From: Lachnospiraceae bacterium UBA938
Lineage (GTDB): Bacteria; Bacillota; Clostridia; Lachnospirales; Lachnospiraceae
Assembly (NCBI GenBank): GCA_002293475.1
Contig: DBDG01000046.1
Coordinates: 5,545 to 69,544, forward strand
DNA: 64,000 bases
Reading direction: 5' to 3'
Every line of letters begins with the position of its first letter. The first letter of the stretch is position 1. Both the position numbers and the translations under genes were made by a program. Shown here piece after piece: positions 52,745-61,563 of this stretch. Under the pieces are notes generated by a model that saw only the letters and a list, made by a program, of their open reading frames with translations, was not told the origin of the DNA and did not search any database.

Positions 52745-52773
52745 GAATCGGGCGCAACTGCAGCGCCCGATTC
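52745..52773 (-). terminator. Rho-independent terminator of the surface protein gene
   Basis: A perfect 11-bp stem GAATCGGGCGC/GCGCCCGATTC with a 7-base loop is followed on the minus strand by TCTTTT. It lies 39 bp after the stop codon at 52812. Confidence 0.9.
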
Positions 52774-52811
52774 ATTGATTTAATTACTAGAATATACTGA
52801 CAATGTAACTG

Positions 52812-54254
52812 TTAGCTTACGGTTATCGTTGCTGTCGATGTGCTTCCGTCACTGAGTGTTATTACCACTACCCACTCACCGGCAGAGAGCTTGAAGCCAA
52901 TCTTTCCTGCATTTGTCCCTGTGCCTACCGCATAGTGTTCATTTAACTTAAGTTTATAGGTTCCGCCCATTACTTGGCTAATTGTAATACCTGCATCCAG
53001 CGGGAAGTCTACATAAGCCAATGTGCCCTCAGTCATATTATATGTTGCACTCTGGAATCCTGTCGGCGGAGTTTCCGGAACTGGTGACGTCCATGTTACA
53101 CCAGTTACTTCTTTCAAACCGTAAGCGCCGTCAACATCCGGAAGTGCCAGATCAGCTGCGGAGGCTTCGTCAACACTGAATACCGCCGAAACACCAACCG
53201 TCTTGGTTGCAGCAGCAGCTACTTCTTCATCACCTTCAACAGCCGTAGGGGTAATCTCAACGGCTCCGCCGGCAGCAGTACCCATATTACCGCCAGATTT
53301 GCCCAGAGCATCAGGACCAGATTCGCCAGGTGCGCCGGCGGTCTTAGCCGTAGCGACAAGGTCTGTACCATCAAGTTCCCAAGTAAAGCTAGCAGCAGCG
53401 CCAGTGCTGGCGGCATTCAAAGCTTCCGTAAGCTTTTCTGCGGCATTAGCTGCCGTAACGCTGTCAGCGCCTTCTGTAACCGTAATGCCGGCCACCGTTA
53501 ACGTTTCGCCAGTGCCTAATTTGGTTGCTACTTCGGAGAGATCATATGTATAAACACTCTCGGTTGCCGCTGATCCGCCCGATACTTTGAAATCTGAGTA
53601 ATCAGCTACTTTGTTACAAGCTCCGTCAAACAGAAGCGCTGTGCCATTTCCGCTGTCAGCCGTCAATACAAATGTCTTTGAACCGCTTGTATCAACTACT
53701 TTATAATCAGCCTCGTCAATAACGAATTTGGGGGTTACTTCTGTCTTGGAAAGTGCCAGTTCCATGGTTCCTTCAAAATCATCCGTTGCCATGGTTGTGT
53801 TATTCAGCGTTGCAGTGGCAGCCTTTACACCAATGTATAATTTGGGATCTGTACCTGTCTGGGTAGCTTCCGCTGTCGTGGCAAGATCCGTAGCGGCAAG
53901 AGAGCCGGTAACCGAAAGCGTAACGGAAAGCGTAACCGGAACAGAGCTTTCATTGAGAACTACGGGAACATAATCCACGAATTTGATTTTACCGGCATAC
54001 TCATCCAGTTCAGCCAGAGTGGCACTTGTATCAGCTTCTACTCCCAATATACCCTTGGGGTCAATCTTGAAATTCAATGCGCTGCTGGTCGGCAGCGTTA
54101 CCTGTAATACTCTCGTATCAAGGTCTACGTTTTCACCATCGCCGCTAACTGTAGAATCATTAGGGAAAGTGCCTTCAGCAAGTGCTGTCATCCCCATGGA
54201 AAGAGTCATGACGCCGGCCAAGATAAGAGCCAGTAATTTTTTTGATTTTAACAT
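52812..54254 (-). CDS. Secreted surface protein, Ala/Thr-rich
   Basis: The protein has 480 residues. A signal peptide (LLALILAGVMTLSMGMTALA) is followed by LQVTLPTSSALNFKIDPKGI, a motif shared with the protein at 55353, then Ala/Thr/Gly-rich beta-strand-like sequence with no LPXTG signal. The C-terminus (YKLKLNEHYAVG...WVVVITLSDGS) looks like an Ig-like or S-layer-type module. GGAG precedes the ATG by 7 bases. It is the second gene after a small membrane protein and ends at a strong terminator, so it may be highly expressed. It is a candidate glycan acceptor. Confidence 0.75.
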   Translation of the reverse strand: MLKSKKLLALILAGVMTLSMGMTALAEGTFPNDSTVSGDGENVDLDTRVLQVTLPTSSALNFKIDPKGILGVEADTSATLAELDEYAGKIKFVDYVPVVLNESSVPVTLSVTLSVTGSLAATDLATTAEATQTGTDPKLYIGVKAATATLNNTTMATDDFEGTMELALSKTEVTPKFVIDEADYKVVDTSGSKTFVLTADSGNGTALLFDGACNKVADYSDFKVSGGSAATESVYTYDLSEVATKLGTGETLTVAGITVTEGADSVTAANAAEKLTEALNAASTGAAASFTWELDGTDLVATAKTAGAPGESGPDALGKSGGNMGTAAGGAVEITPTAVEGDEEVAAAATKTVGVSAVFSVDEASAADLALPDVDGAYGLKEVTGVTWTSPVPETPPTGFQSATYNMTEGTLAYVDFPLDAGITISQVMGGTYKLKLNEHYAVGTGTNAGKIGFKLSAGEWVVVITLSDGSTSTATITVS

Positions 54255-54316
54255 TTTTGTTCTCCTTTTCATTTAAAATTTGACATCCGTTTCAAATTGT
54301 TAATGTTGTTAATGCA

Positions 54317-54910
54317 TCATTCCAGAATATTCAGTGTTACTGCCACCGAAAGCTCTGAAACGTCATTATTATTTTCGTCCACCAGATGATAGGTGACGAT
54401 TGCCGGATATTCACCGGCAGGAACTTCCTCGGCAAGAGCAAAGTTTTCCAGCTTGTTGCCGGCAGGTATGAATGGCGAAGAATAAATCAGCTCATTGGTA
54501 TCTTGCAGGATCAGGTCGAAATAAACCGTAACTCCGTTCCTTTCAATGTTTTCCACCATAGCGTTCTCGGAAGGAACATCCCATCTTTCAAAGACCCAGT
54601 CAAAGTTCATCTTGGCGGTATACTGATTATATTTCGGATCAACCGCATTCAGTTCTTCCAAGGCTTCTTCGACATTCTCCTCTGTGATTACCGTTCCTCG
54701 CCCCACACTTTCTTCTTCGACCGATGGTGCTGCTGCCTGTGGTTCAGGCTCGTCCTTCCTTGTAAGTACTACGATCAGTATGACGCCGACAGCAATCAGT
54801 AAGACCAATAAAATACCTACAAGAATAATCATGGGATTGACTTTTCTTTTCTGCATCACCTCTTTCCCTTCATTGTTATTTTCTTTACCTGTGTTTGCCA
54901 CTTTCTGCAT
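54317..54910 (-). CDS. Single-pass membrane protein with extracellular domain
   Basis: The protein has 197 residues. A basic N-terminus and one membrane helix (about 25-45, IILVGILLVLLIAVGVILI) precede an acidic linker and a beta-rich outer domain (YFDLILQDTNELIYSS, EYPAIVTYHLVDE). The start at 54910 has AAGGAG close upstream. An ATG at 54856 is an alternative. It lies 62 bp before the secreted surface protein gene and is probably cotranscribed. The pairing suggests it helps to assemble or anchor that protein. I do not recognise a family. Confidence 0.65.
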   Translation of the reverse strand: MQKVANTGKENNNEGKEVMQKRKVNPMIILVGILLVLLIAVGVILIVVLTRKDEPEPQAAAPSVEEESVGRGTVITEENVEEALEELNAVDPKYNQYTAKMNFDWVFERWDVPSENAMVENIERNGVTVYFDLILQDTNELIYSSPFIPAGNKLENFALAEEVPAGEYPAIVTYHLVDENNNDVSELSVAVTLNILE

Positions 54911-55352
54911 CACTCTCCTTCTTAATGTAGCTCTACATACCCCGGGCTTCATTAAAGGCTTCCATTTATAAATCCCTTATACCGGCAGACCATATTGCTC
55001 ATCTTACCGTTATGAAAGCTTGTACATGTAATGACTCGCTATGTATATCGGTCGATTTACTATGGAACTTAATACCATGCTGATAATAAATTCATGAATA
55101 TTTTATGGTATTAATAATTATTATTAACATGATTAACGCAAATAGCATCATTAATGCCTAATTATAACACAACAATTATAAATTTGTAACTGTTTCAAAA
55201 CATTTTTTTGAATTTTTACTAATTTATTTATCGCAATTGGCATATTGGACATATATTTATCGTAATATTCCGGTCTTTATGGTATACTTTAAATATAGAA
55301 AGCAACCGATATATATTCTAGATTATCAGACAATTTTAACAGGAGGTGTCCG
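54911..55352. other. AT-rich divergent intergenic region
   Basis: No gene is seen in these 442 bp. The middle (55050-55200) is strongly AT-rich with ATTAAT-type short palindromes. On the minus strand a weak sigma-D-like arrangement (TAAG, 16 bp, GCCGGTAT at 54979-55006) precedes the small membrane protein. On the plus strand a TATACT at 55283 lacks a good -35 box. Confidence 0.4.
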
Positions 55353-56360
55353 ATGCGGATCCGCAGAAACAGTAAAAATAAAACAATGGCCGGAAAAAAT
55401 ATTGCCTTGGCAGTTGTCTTCAGTTTATGCCTTCCTTATACATATACCGTATCCGCACAGCCCCCGGTAACCAGCCCGGTTTTAAACGTTTCCTTCCCGA
55501 CTTCATTAGATTTCTATATAGATTCCCATGACCTGACCGGTAACGGTACCCTCTTCTCACCGGCATATGAGATCGTTAATTACAGTAGCTTGGATGTAAT
55601 AATATCTGTCGATTCATTATATTATACCTTACCGGAAGACAGTCAGATCGAAACTTGTTCTGTACCGCCGGATAAAGATGATGAAAACAGCGAAAGAGCT
55701 GTGTTCATGATGTTCCGTCCGGTCAGCCCGGCCGAACTGGACGAAGATGAGGACAAGCTCATCGGCGGTGAGCCGGACTGGCTGATGTCCCGCCGCGATA
55801 ATGACTATATTATCTCGGAAGCGTCCGAAGATACCGCTATTAAGATATATCTGGAAGCGGCTGACTATGATGAGGACGGCAATTTTATCTCTCTAAATGA
55901 GCAGAGCACCTTCCGGTTTGCCCTCGTCGGAGATGTCCGGTCAGACAGCAGCGATGAATGGCAATCCGGTGACATTTCTTTTAAGATCGTTTATTCTTGG
56001 GATATTGCCGAACCGGAAGCCTCGGAGGTTCTCACGGAAGAAATGACTACCTTTGAGGCCGCCTCGCCGGCCCCGTCCGATGATAACCTTGCCACGGCTT
56101 CCCCGCTGCCGCCACAAAAGCCGGTCAATTCCCCGTTGCCGTCCAGCCATCCGGTTATTTCCCCGCTGCCGTCGTCCCAACCGGTTACGGTACCACCGGC
56201 TCCTTCCGCCAGTCCTGACCATGCTACGGCTACCGCATCACCCCTGCCTTCTGCCGTCCCTGGCGATACAGAAGCACCGGTTCCTTCGGAAACCCCGGCT
56301 CCGGCGATACCATCGCCTTCCGAAACCCCGGTTCCTGATGCAGCACCACTGCCTACCTAA
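55353..56360 (+). CDS. Secreted surface protein with Pro/Ser-rich tail (possibly shortened)
   Basis: The protein has 335 residues. A signal peptide (about 1-37, cleaved near VSAQPP) is followed by LNVSFPTSLDFYIDSHDLTG, clearly related to the motif in the 52812 protein, then a globular acidic domain to about residue 225 and a long Pro/Ser/Thr repeat tail (SPLPSS, PSETP). AGGAGGTG lies 5 bases before the ATG. The repeat pattern seems to continue beyond the stop in shifted frames, so the tail and any wall-anchoring signal may have been lost by mutation. Confidence 0.75.
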   Translation: MRIRRNSKNKTMAGKNIALAVVFSLCLPYTYTVSAQPPVTSPVLNVSFPTSLDFYIDSHDLTGNGTLFSPAYEIVNYSSLDVIISVDSLYYTLPEDSQIETCSVPPDKDDENSERAVFMMFRPVSPAELDEDEDKLIGGEPDWLMSRRDNDYIISEASEDTAIKIYLEAADYDEDGNFISLNEQSTFRFALVGDVRSDSSDEWQSGDISFKIVYSWDIAEPEASEVLTEEMTTFEAASPAPSDDNLATASPLPPQKPVNSPLPSSHPVISPLPSSQPVTVPPAPSASPDHATATASPLPSAVPGDTEAPVPSETPAPAIPSPSETPVPDAAPLPT

Positions 56361-56443
56361 GCTCCGCTCCTAACGCAGCACCGCTGCCAACCTTAAGCCC
56401 TGGCTCCTTACGCAGTACCGCTGCCCGGCTTATCGATAGAAGC

Positions 56444-56899
56444 CTATACCGCTTCCGCCAGCACATCCTTTAGCATATTATCTAAGTCCGCTATTTCCTT
56501 CAGATACGGAAGCTCCGGATACCGGCTCTGTAGTATATCATAGATTTCATGATTGAGGCAGTAAAAAAACATCGCAATGCTTAGCTTACGGGTAAGATAT
56601 CTTTCGAAATCCGCTTCCCGATCCTTGATAATCAGGTGGATATTCCGGCAGGGAAGATTGATATAAGCAATATCACCGGTTTCAGTACTCATGGCAAAGC
56701 CGGCAAAATCCAGTGTAAAAATCAAATCAGGCTTGCTCCTTATGATTGCAAAGTAATATTCGTGTCCCGGCTTTTTTTCATTTATTTCCATTATCGCTGC
56801 ATCAATTCCATATTCGGCTGCCTTCCTTTGCAAACGTTCCGCCCCTTCCCGTCCCGATTCGCCGTCTCCAGGATGACATAGAATAATACTCTTCAACAT
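56444..56899 (-). CDS. Hypothetical protein resembling a CgeB/DUF3880 N-terminal half
   Basis: The 151-residue protein contains PDLIFTLDFAGFAMSTETGD and YINLPCRNIHLII, a pattern similar to the N-terminal half of the DUF3880 glycosyltransferases nearby. The catalytic C-terminal GT domain is absent. AAGGTGG precedes the ATG. It may be a remnant or a stand-alone acceptor-binding subunit. The assignment is tentative. Confidence 0.5.
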   Translation of the reverse strand: MLKSIILCHPGDGESGREGAERLQRKAAEYGIDAAIMEINEKKPGHEYYFAIIRSKPDLIFTLDFAGFAMSTETGDIAYINLPCRNIHLIIKDREADFERYLTRKLSIAMFFYCLNHEIYDILQSRYPELPYLKEIADLDNMLKDVLAEAV

Positions 56900-56952
56900 A
56901 CCACTACCACCTTACGCCCTCGCCCCGTCAAGCCCGAAAAACATCTCTTATC

Positions 56953-57831
56953 TCAGACTTCCCGGAATTTGACCGGATTAATAATCCTTTTATCCGCCCT
57001 GTCATTATAAAGCGCGGCAAAATAACTGAACGCGCTGTTAGCCAGTATCATACCTTCACACATACTCATAAGCTGCATATCCATATAACTGTTTTCCCCC
57101 TCATTGCCGGTGACAAAAATAAGCCTATCCTTGGCCAGATCAAGTCCCAGTGCCCTAAAGTGTTCCCGGCACCAACTGATGTCGTCCGAAAAAACCAGAT
57201 AAAGTGCATCCGGTACCGCTACGGCCATATTTTCCATCGCATCGCGGTAAAAACTCTCCGGCAGTTCCCAGCCCAGCTTGCAGAAATCCCCTCTGCGGAT
57301 ATGTACAGATACGGCTCTTTCTTTATGGATCTGTTCCCGGTATGCCATATTATCCCGGCCGGTCAGCTCGGGGAAAACAATATCTTGCATGATCACGTCA
57401 CGTATCTTATCAAACCAGCCTTTGGCAATCCAATAACCAAAATAATAGACACTCCCTGGCAGCCCGATAATCTCCGGGTAATAGGAATTGGCAGGAATCC
57501 GGTGCACTATGCCGTCAAAAGCATAGTTATCATTTTCCGCCACCATCACGAACTCTTCACCCATATCCTTAAGCTGCTGACACAGATCCCCCTCGCCCCT
57601 TCTGGCTTTTCCTACCATATAATCCCATACATCTTTATCAAAAAAGTCACTGATCAGATCCGGCTTCACCCCAAAGACCCGCTCCAGCTCATAACCATTG
57701 TGCTCACGCACTTTATAAAACTTCATATTATCCAGCCAGATATCCTCTCCGGCATGAATCTGATAATAGCGGTAAAATATATATTGGAACAGCTGATTCC
57801 CCAGCCCGCCGTTAAAATACTGTAGCTTCAT
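56953..57831 (-). CDS. GT11 alpha-1,2-fucosyltransferase-like protein
   Basis: The 292-residue protein begins MKLQYFNGGLGNQLFQYIFY, the family GT11 opening, with the GDP-fucose motif VHIRRGD near residue 172 and the later motifs LVFSDDISWC and LANSAFSYFAAL. It transfers fucose, or possibly another GDP-deoxyhexose, to a sugar acceptor. No GDP-fucose synthesis genes lie in the window. A GGCGGGG ribosome site precedes the ATG. Confidence 0.9.
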   Translation of the reverse strand: MKLQYFNGGLGNQLFQYIFYRYYQIHAGEDIWLDNMKFYKVREHNGYELERVFGVKPDLISDFFDKDVWDYMVGKARRGEGDLCQQLKDMGEEFVMVAENDNYAFDGIVHRIPANSYYPEIIGLPGSVYYFGYWIAKGWFDKIRDVIMQDIVFPELTGRDNMAYREQIHKERAVSVHIRRGDFCKLGWELPESFYRDAMENMAVAVPDALYLVFSDDISWCREHFRALGLDLAKDRLIFVTGNEGENSYMDMQLMSMCEGMILANSAFSYFAALYNDRADKRIINPVKFREV

Positions 57832-57864
57832 AGCTTACCCCGCCTTCACTTCAATGCATTGCGT

Positions 57865-57893
57865 ATTTTAATACAATCTATTATAATAAACAA
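57865..57893 (-). promoter_or_regulatory. Candidate promoter of the GT11 gene
   Basis: The minus strand reads TTGTTT, a 17-bp spacer, then TAAAAT, 34 bp upstream of the start codon. Confidence 0.5.
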
Positions 57894-58003
57894 TAATAGA
57901 ACAAAGCCCAATAAAAGTAAAGCCCGACTAAATATTCGTGCCACGAACCATTAGGAACTAATTAAGCTCAGGATCTGACAGTAACAGCCGGAAAGGATAA
58001 CCC

Positions 58004-59059
58004 ATGACGCCGATCTCCGTATGCATCATCGCCAAGAATGAAGAAGAGAATATTGAAAAATGCTTGCAGAGTCTTGCCCCTTACGGCTTTGAAATCATCG
58101 TGGCTGATACCGGTTCCACCGACCGCACCAAAGAAATAGCGGCACAATATGCCACAAAAGTCCTCGACTTTGAGTGGATCAGCGATTTCAGCGCCGCCCG
58201 GAACTTTGCTGCCTCCCACGCCGTCAACAACTGGATCTTAGTGCTTGACTGCGATGAATATATTACGCATATCAAACTGCCCGGCATCCTGAGCCTGATC
58301 CGTCAGTATCCGCGTTATGTCGGCGTACTGGAAATCGAAAATGCGATGAAGGGCGGCGACGGGACAAGGAGTTACACCACCAAACTGGTACGCTTATACT
58401 CCCGCAAGCATTATCATTTTACTGGTGCCATCCATGAACAGGTCACGCCGCTTAAGAGCCAAGAATTGATTTCTTTTGACCTGCCCTTGAAAATCTACCA
58501 TACCGGCTATATCGGCAGCGACGACAAAATCGCCGCCAAAAACCAGCGCAACATCTCCCTTCTGACGGCTGCCCTAGAGCGGGATCCCAACGATGCCTAT
58601 CTTTATTTCCAATTAGGACAATCCTATGTACTCGGTGACAATTATGAAGAAGCCTGCAAGTGGTTTTCCCAAGGCCTTGCTTTTGACCTAGACCCGGAGC
58701 TGGAATATGTCCAGACCATGGTAGTCGCCTATGGCCAGTCCTTGCTGCTGACCGGCCGGCAGGAGGAAGCCCTTGCTTACACCAGCATATATGATTCTTT
58801 TGCGGCCTTGACGGATTTCGTATACCTGATGGGACGGATTTACCTAGCCAACAACCTGCCGATCAAAGCCCTGAGTGAATTCCTGCAGGCCATCACAATG
58901 CCCAAAGGAAAGCAGCAAGGCGTGAATTCCTTCCTACCTTGCTACAATATCGCTCTTATTTACGAAAATATGGGAAATATGGAAATCGCCCTAATGTATT
59001 ATAAAAAATGCGGCGACTTCCCGCCGGCACAGAAGCGCCTGAAAGCCTTAAGTTTTTAA
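58004..59059 (+). CDS. GT2 glycosyltransferase with TPR tail (copy 2)
   Basis: The 351-residue paralogue of the gene at 33896 has ISVCIIAKNEEENIEKCLQS, VADTGSTDRT, FSAARNFAA and the metal motif VLDCDEYI, then TPR repeats (YLYFQLGQSYVLGDNYEEAC). Identity with copy 1 is high along the full length. AAAGGA lies 8 bases before the ATG. Its stop codon overlaps that of the convergent CgeB-type fusion gene, repeating the arrangement at 33896-36171. Confidence 0.9.
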   Translation: MTPISVCIIAKNEEENIEKCLQSLAPYGFEIIVADTGSTDRTKEIAAQYATKVLDFEWISDFSAARNFAASHAVNNWILVLDCDEYITHIKLPGILSLIRQYPRYVGVLEIENAMKGGDGTRSYTTKLVRLYSRKHYHFTGAIHEQVTPLKSQELISFDLPLKIYHTGYIGSDDKIAAKNQRNISLLTAALERDPNDAYLYFQLGQSYVLGDNYEEACKWFSQGLAFDLDPELEYVQTMVVAYGQSLLLTGRQEEALAYTSIYDSFAALTDFVYLMGRIYLANNLPIKALSEFLQAITMPKGKQQGVNSFLPCYNIALIYENMGNMEIALMYYKKCGDFPPAQKRLKALSF

Positions 59060-60909
59060 GTGAAAAGGCTCATTTCTCGCCTATCTTCATCTACGATTTT
59101 GATTATCTTCTCTAGTGTCCGCGCATACGAATAGTATTTCGATACCTTCCGGTATCCGGCCATAGCAATTGTCAGCCTTTCTTTTTCATGACGTAGATAA
59201 TAATTTACCTTCTTCTTCAGCTCTTCCACGGTCCGGAACAAGACGATTTCCTTGTCCGGCACGAATAATTCCGCCAGATCTTGCTGATAGTTGCTGATCA
59301 TAAACCCACCCACGCTCATCACATCAAACACCCGCTGCGGAATGCCGCTTTCAATGGAGCGGAGGGTAATATTCAGATTAATTTTACTCAGATGAAATAC
59401 TTTTAACGCCTCATTATAAGCGTCGACATAGCCATGCGCATGGACATTTTCCGGTATTTTTTCACTGCTAGAGGCATACAGGTGAACCTCGTGTTCTCGC
59501 GCCAGTTCTCCAAGAATCAGCACACGGTCCCGCTGTGTAATATCTCTGGCCATCAAGGCCTCGTAATAATGCCGGTTATCCATGTTATAGGATTTCTTCG
59601 CATCCATGATTCCTGACAGGTGCCGAACCGTCTCGTCGGACAGGCGGTTAAATATCTTCGTCTTCGCCTGCCAGTCACCGACCGGATCGTTGACAAAGGC
59701 TTCCATGTCCGCGCGGATCTCCTCATCATCCTGCGGTAGCAATTCCTTGTAATCTTGCTTGATATATAGATTCCCTACCATAGAGACATCATGGCTGTAT
59801 GCCTTCTCATCCGCTTCGCTGATTACCAGCCCTTTCGCCAAAGCCGTATTCGCCGCCAGATGCATATAGTGCAGATGGGGCAGTTTCTTCCCTGCCAGTT
59901 TTTTGATTTCCTGTTTATCCATCGCAAAGATATGGGTCGTCGGATAGGTCGCAAACCAGCCGTTCAATTCCTTTAGGGGAGAGTCATAACACCAGGCAAT
60001 GTAAGGCACACCTTCTTCATAACAGGCTTGGGCGATTTCCGGTGACAGATTAAAGCTGATTACATAATCACAGTTATGCGATTTTAAGCGTTCGGCAAAA
60101 TCATCCTTATCCTGTTCATTATATTGCTGGATATGGGCTTTGCCGTTATCCATCCTGACTTCATACCCCAGTTCCAGAAGCCCCCAGGTAATATGAGGCA
60201 TTTTAATACGATCCGTAGGACAAAACAGAAAACTTTTTTTAGGCGGGAAAAAATCCGGGTAAGCGGCACGGACTATTTTACGAGCCGCTTCATAATTCCA
60301 TAAACTAGGTATTTCACAGTCGTGAATATACCAAGCTTTCGCCTGTCCGGGAACCACAATTTTATAGCCGGCTCGCCGGAACTCCAGACACTGCGATACA
60401 TCATAAAAATCCCATCCGCTAACAATATCTTCGCGCCAGGGTATATCATACTGTGTGACCATCATCAGCCCGTCCACTACCTCTACCTGGACAATGCCTT
60501 CTTTAATAATCTGTATGTTGTATTTCTCTCCGGACTCCAGCATCTTTTCCATCCGGTAAAAGTTCCCGATACGTCGTTCATGCCACATCACACCATCCCA
60601 ACATAAATGCTCAGCACCGATCATCCCGATCATGCCGATCTGCCGATCTGATTGGAAAATAGCGACGATATCGCGCAGAAAATGCCGGTTGCGAATAAAA
60701 GTATCCTGATGCAGGTAGATCTTGTATCTGGCATCGCTGGCACGCATACCCTCATTGTATCCGGCTGCCATACTTGCCGCATCGGTTATTACCAAGGTAT
60801 CTGCTGTATATCCGTCGGGTATATCCAGCAGCGAAAGGAAATGAAAACATTCGGTCAGGTAAAAGTCGTTATTGCTGCAAATTATAAAACAGAATTTATG
60901 CTCATCCAT
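59056..60909 (-). CDS. Fused StrF-type GT2 and CgeB/DUF3880 glycosyltransferase
   Basis: The protein has 617 residues. About 1-225 form a StrF-like GT2 domain (FIICSNNDFYLTEC, AAGYNEGM, IYLHQDTFI, VDGLMMVTQY). About 235-610 form a CgeB/DUF3880 GT-B protein with YVISFNLSPEIAQACYEEGV, WCYDSPLKE, INLNITLRSIESGIPQRVFD and SVGGFMISNYQ. It probably adds two sugars in turn. The start at 60909 has GAGG 5 bases upstream. It lies 73 bp after the small helical gene and converges on the GT2-TPR gene. Confidence 0.87.
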   Translation of the reverse strand: MDEHKFCFIICSNNDFYLTECFHFLSLLDIPDGYTADTLVITDAASMAAGYNEGMRASDARYKIYLHQDTFIRNRHFLRDIVAIFQSDRQIGMIGMIGAEHLCWDGVMWHERRIGNFYRMEKMLESGEKYNIQIIKEGIVQVEVVDGLMMVTQYDIPWREDIVSGWDFYDVSQCLEFRRAGYKIVVPGQAKAWYIHDCEIPSLWNYEAARKIVRAAYPDFFPPKKSFLFCPTDRIKMPHITWGLLELGYEVRMDNGKAHIQQYNEQDKDDFAERLKSHNCDYVISFNLSPEIAQACYEEGVPYIAWCYDSPLKELNGWFATYPTTHIFAMDKQEIKKLAGKKLPHLHYMHLAANTALAKGLVISEADEKAYSHDVSMVGNLYIKQDYKELLPQDDEEIRADMEAFVNDPVGDWQAKTKIFNRLSDETVRHLSGIMDAKKSYNMDNRHYYEALMARDITQRDRVLILGELAREHEVHLYASSSEKIPENVHAHGYVDAYNEALKVFHLSKINLNITLRSIESGIPQRVFDVMSVGGFMISNYQQDLAELFVPDKEIVLFRTVEELKKKVNYYLRHEKERLTIAMAGYRKVSKYYSYARTLEKIIKIVDEDRREMSLFT

Positions 60910-60982
60910 GTGCACCTCTTAAATATGTTGTCGTTATCGTTAACAAGGGGGGTCATCGCCATATGGCGTGGGGGATTATCAC

Positions 60983-61420
60983 TTAAACATCATCGATTGC
61001 CTGCATCCTGGCAATGATCTTATCTTCATCCTCCACAGTTCCGGGAAGCAGATAGCGAAAAGCGGTGTTACTTAACTGCATATCGGCAATCCACTGCATC
61101 CCTTCCAGGCAAAGTTCCAGAGGGAGATCGTTTTCCAGACGGCGTAAGGCAAATCGGATCCTGCGGTATTTTTGAATGATCTCTTCCACGCTTTTGATTC
61201 CGTCCAATATCGTATGCTCGCCCTTCATCGTTTCCTGTCGCCAGATATCAATAAAAGAGTAGAGATACCTCAAGCCAACATCTTTAGTCAGATAACTCAC
61301 CCATATTGCTTGCATCTTCTTAGCAATCTGAATATAGGACTCTATATCGCCTTTCATAAGCAAAGTGTCCATTTCTTCATGAAGCGCAGTTATACGCTTT
61401 CTCATCACACTATCATGCAT
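60983..61420 (-). CDS. Small helical protein of unknown function beside flagellin
   Basis: The 145-residue protein is mostly predicted alpha-helical and without signal or membrane segment: RKRITALHEEMDTLLMKGD, then IQKYRRIRFALRRLENDLP. I do not recognise it. GGAG lies 6 bases before the ATG. It lies between flagellin and the StrF-CgeB fusion gene, after the flagellin terminator. A role as a flagellin- or glycosyltransferase-associated helper is possible from position only. Confidence 0.6.
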   Translation of the reverse strand: MHDSVMRKRITALHEEMDTLLMKGDIESYIQIAKKMQAIWVSYLTKDVGLRYLYSFIDIWRQETMKGEHTILDGIKSVEEIIQKYRRIRFALRRLENDLPLELCLEGMQWIADMQLSNTAFRYLLPGTVEDEDKIIARMQAIDDV

Positions 61421-61510
61421 GTCATACTCCTTCTTTTACTAATGATAGTACAGTTAAGTGATTTATTCAATATCAAATACAATCTTCAAATCTCACCACA
61501 TTTACAAGCA

Positions 61511-61536
61511 AAGAGGATATCGCCGGATATCCTCTT
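61511..61536 (-). terminator. Terminator after flagellin 1
   Basis: A perfect 11-bp stem AAGAGGATATC/GATATCCTCTT with a 4-base loop lies 28 bp after the flagellin stop. The minus-strand tail TTTGCTTG is only partly T-rich. Confidence 0.75.
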
Positions 61537-61563
61537 GGTCTAAATCTATGTTTATTATTATAA

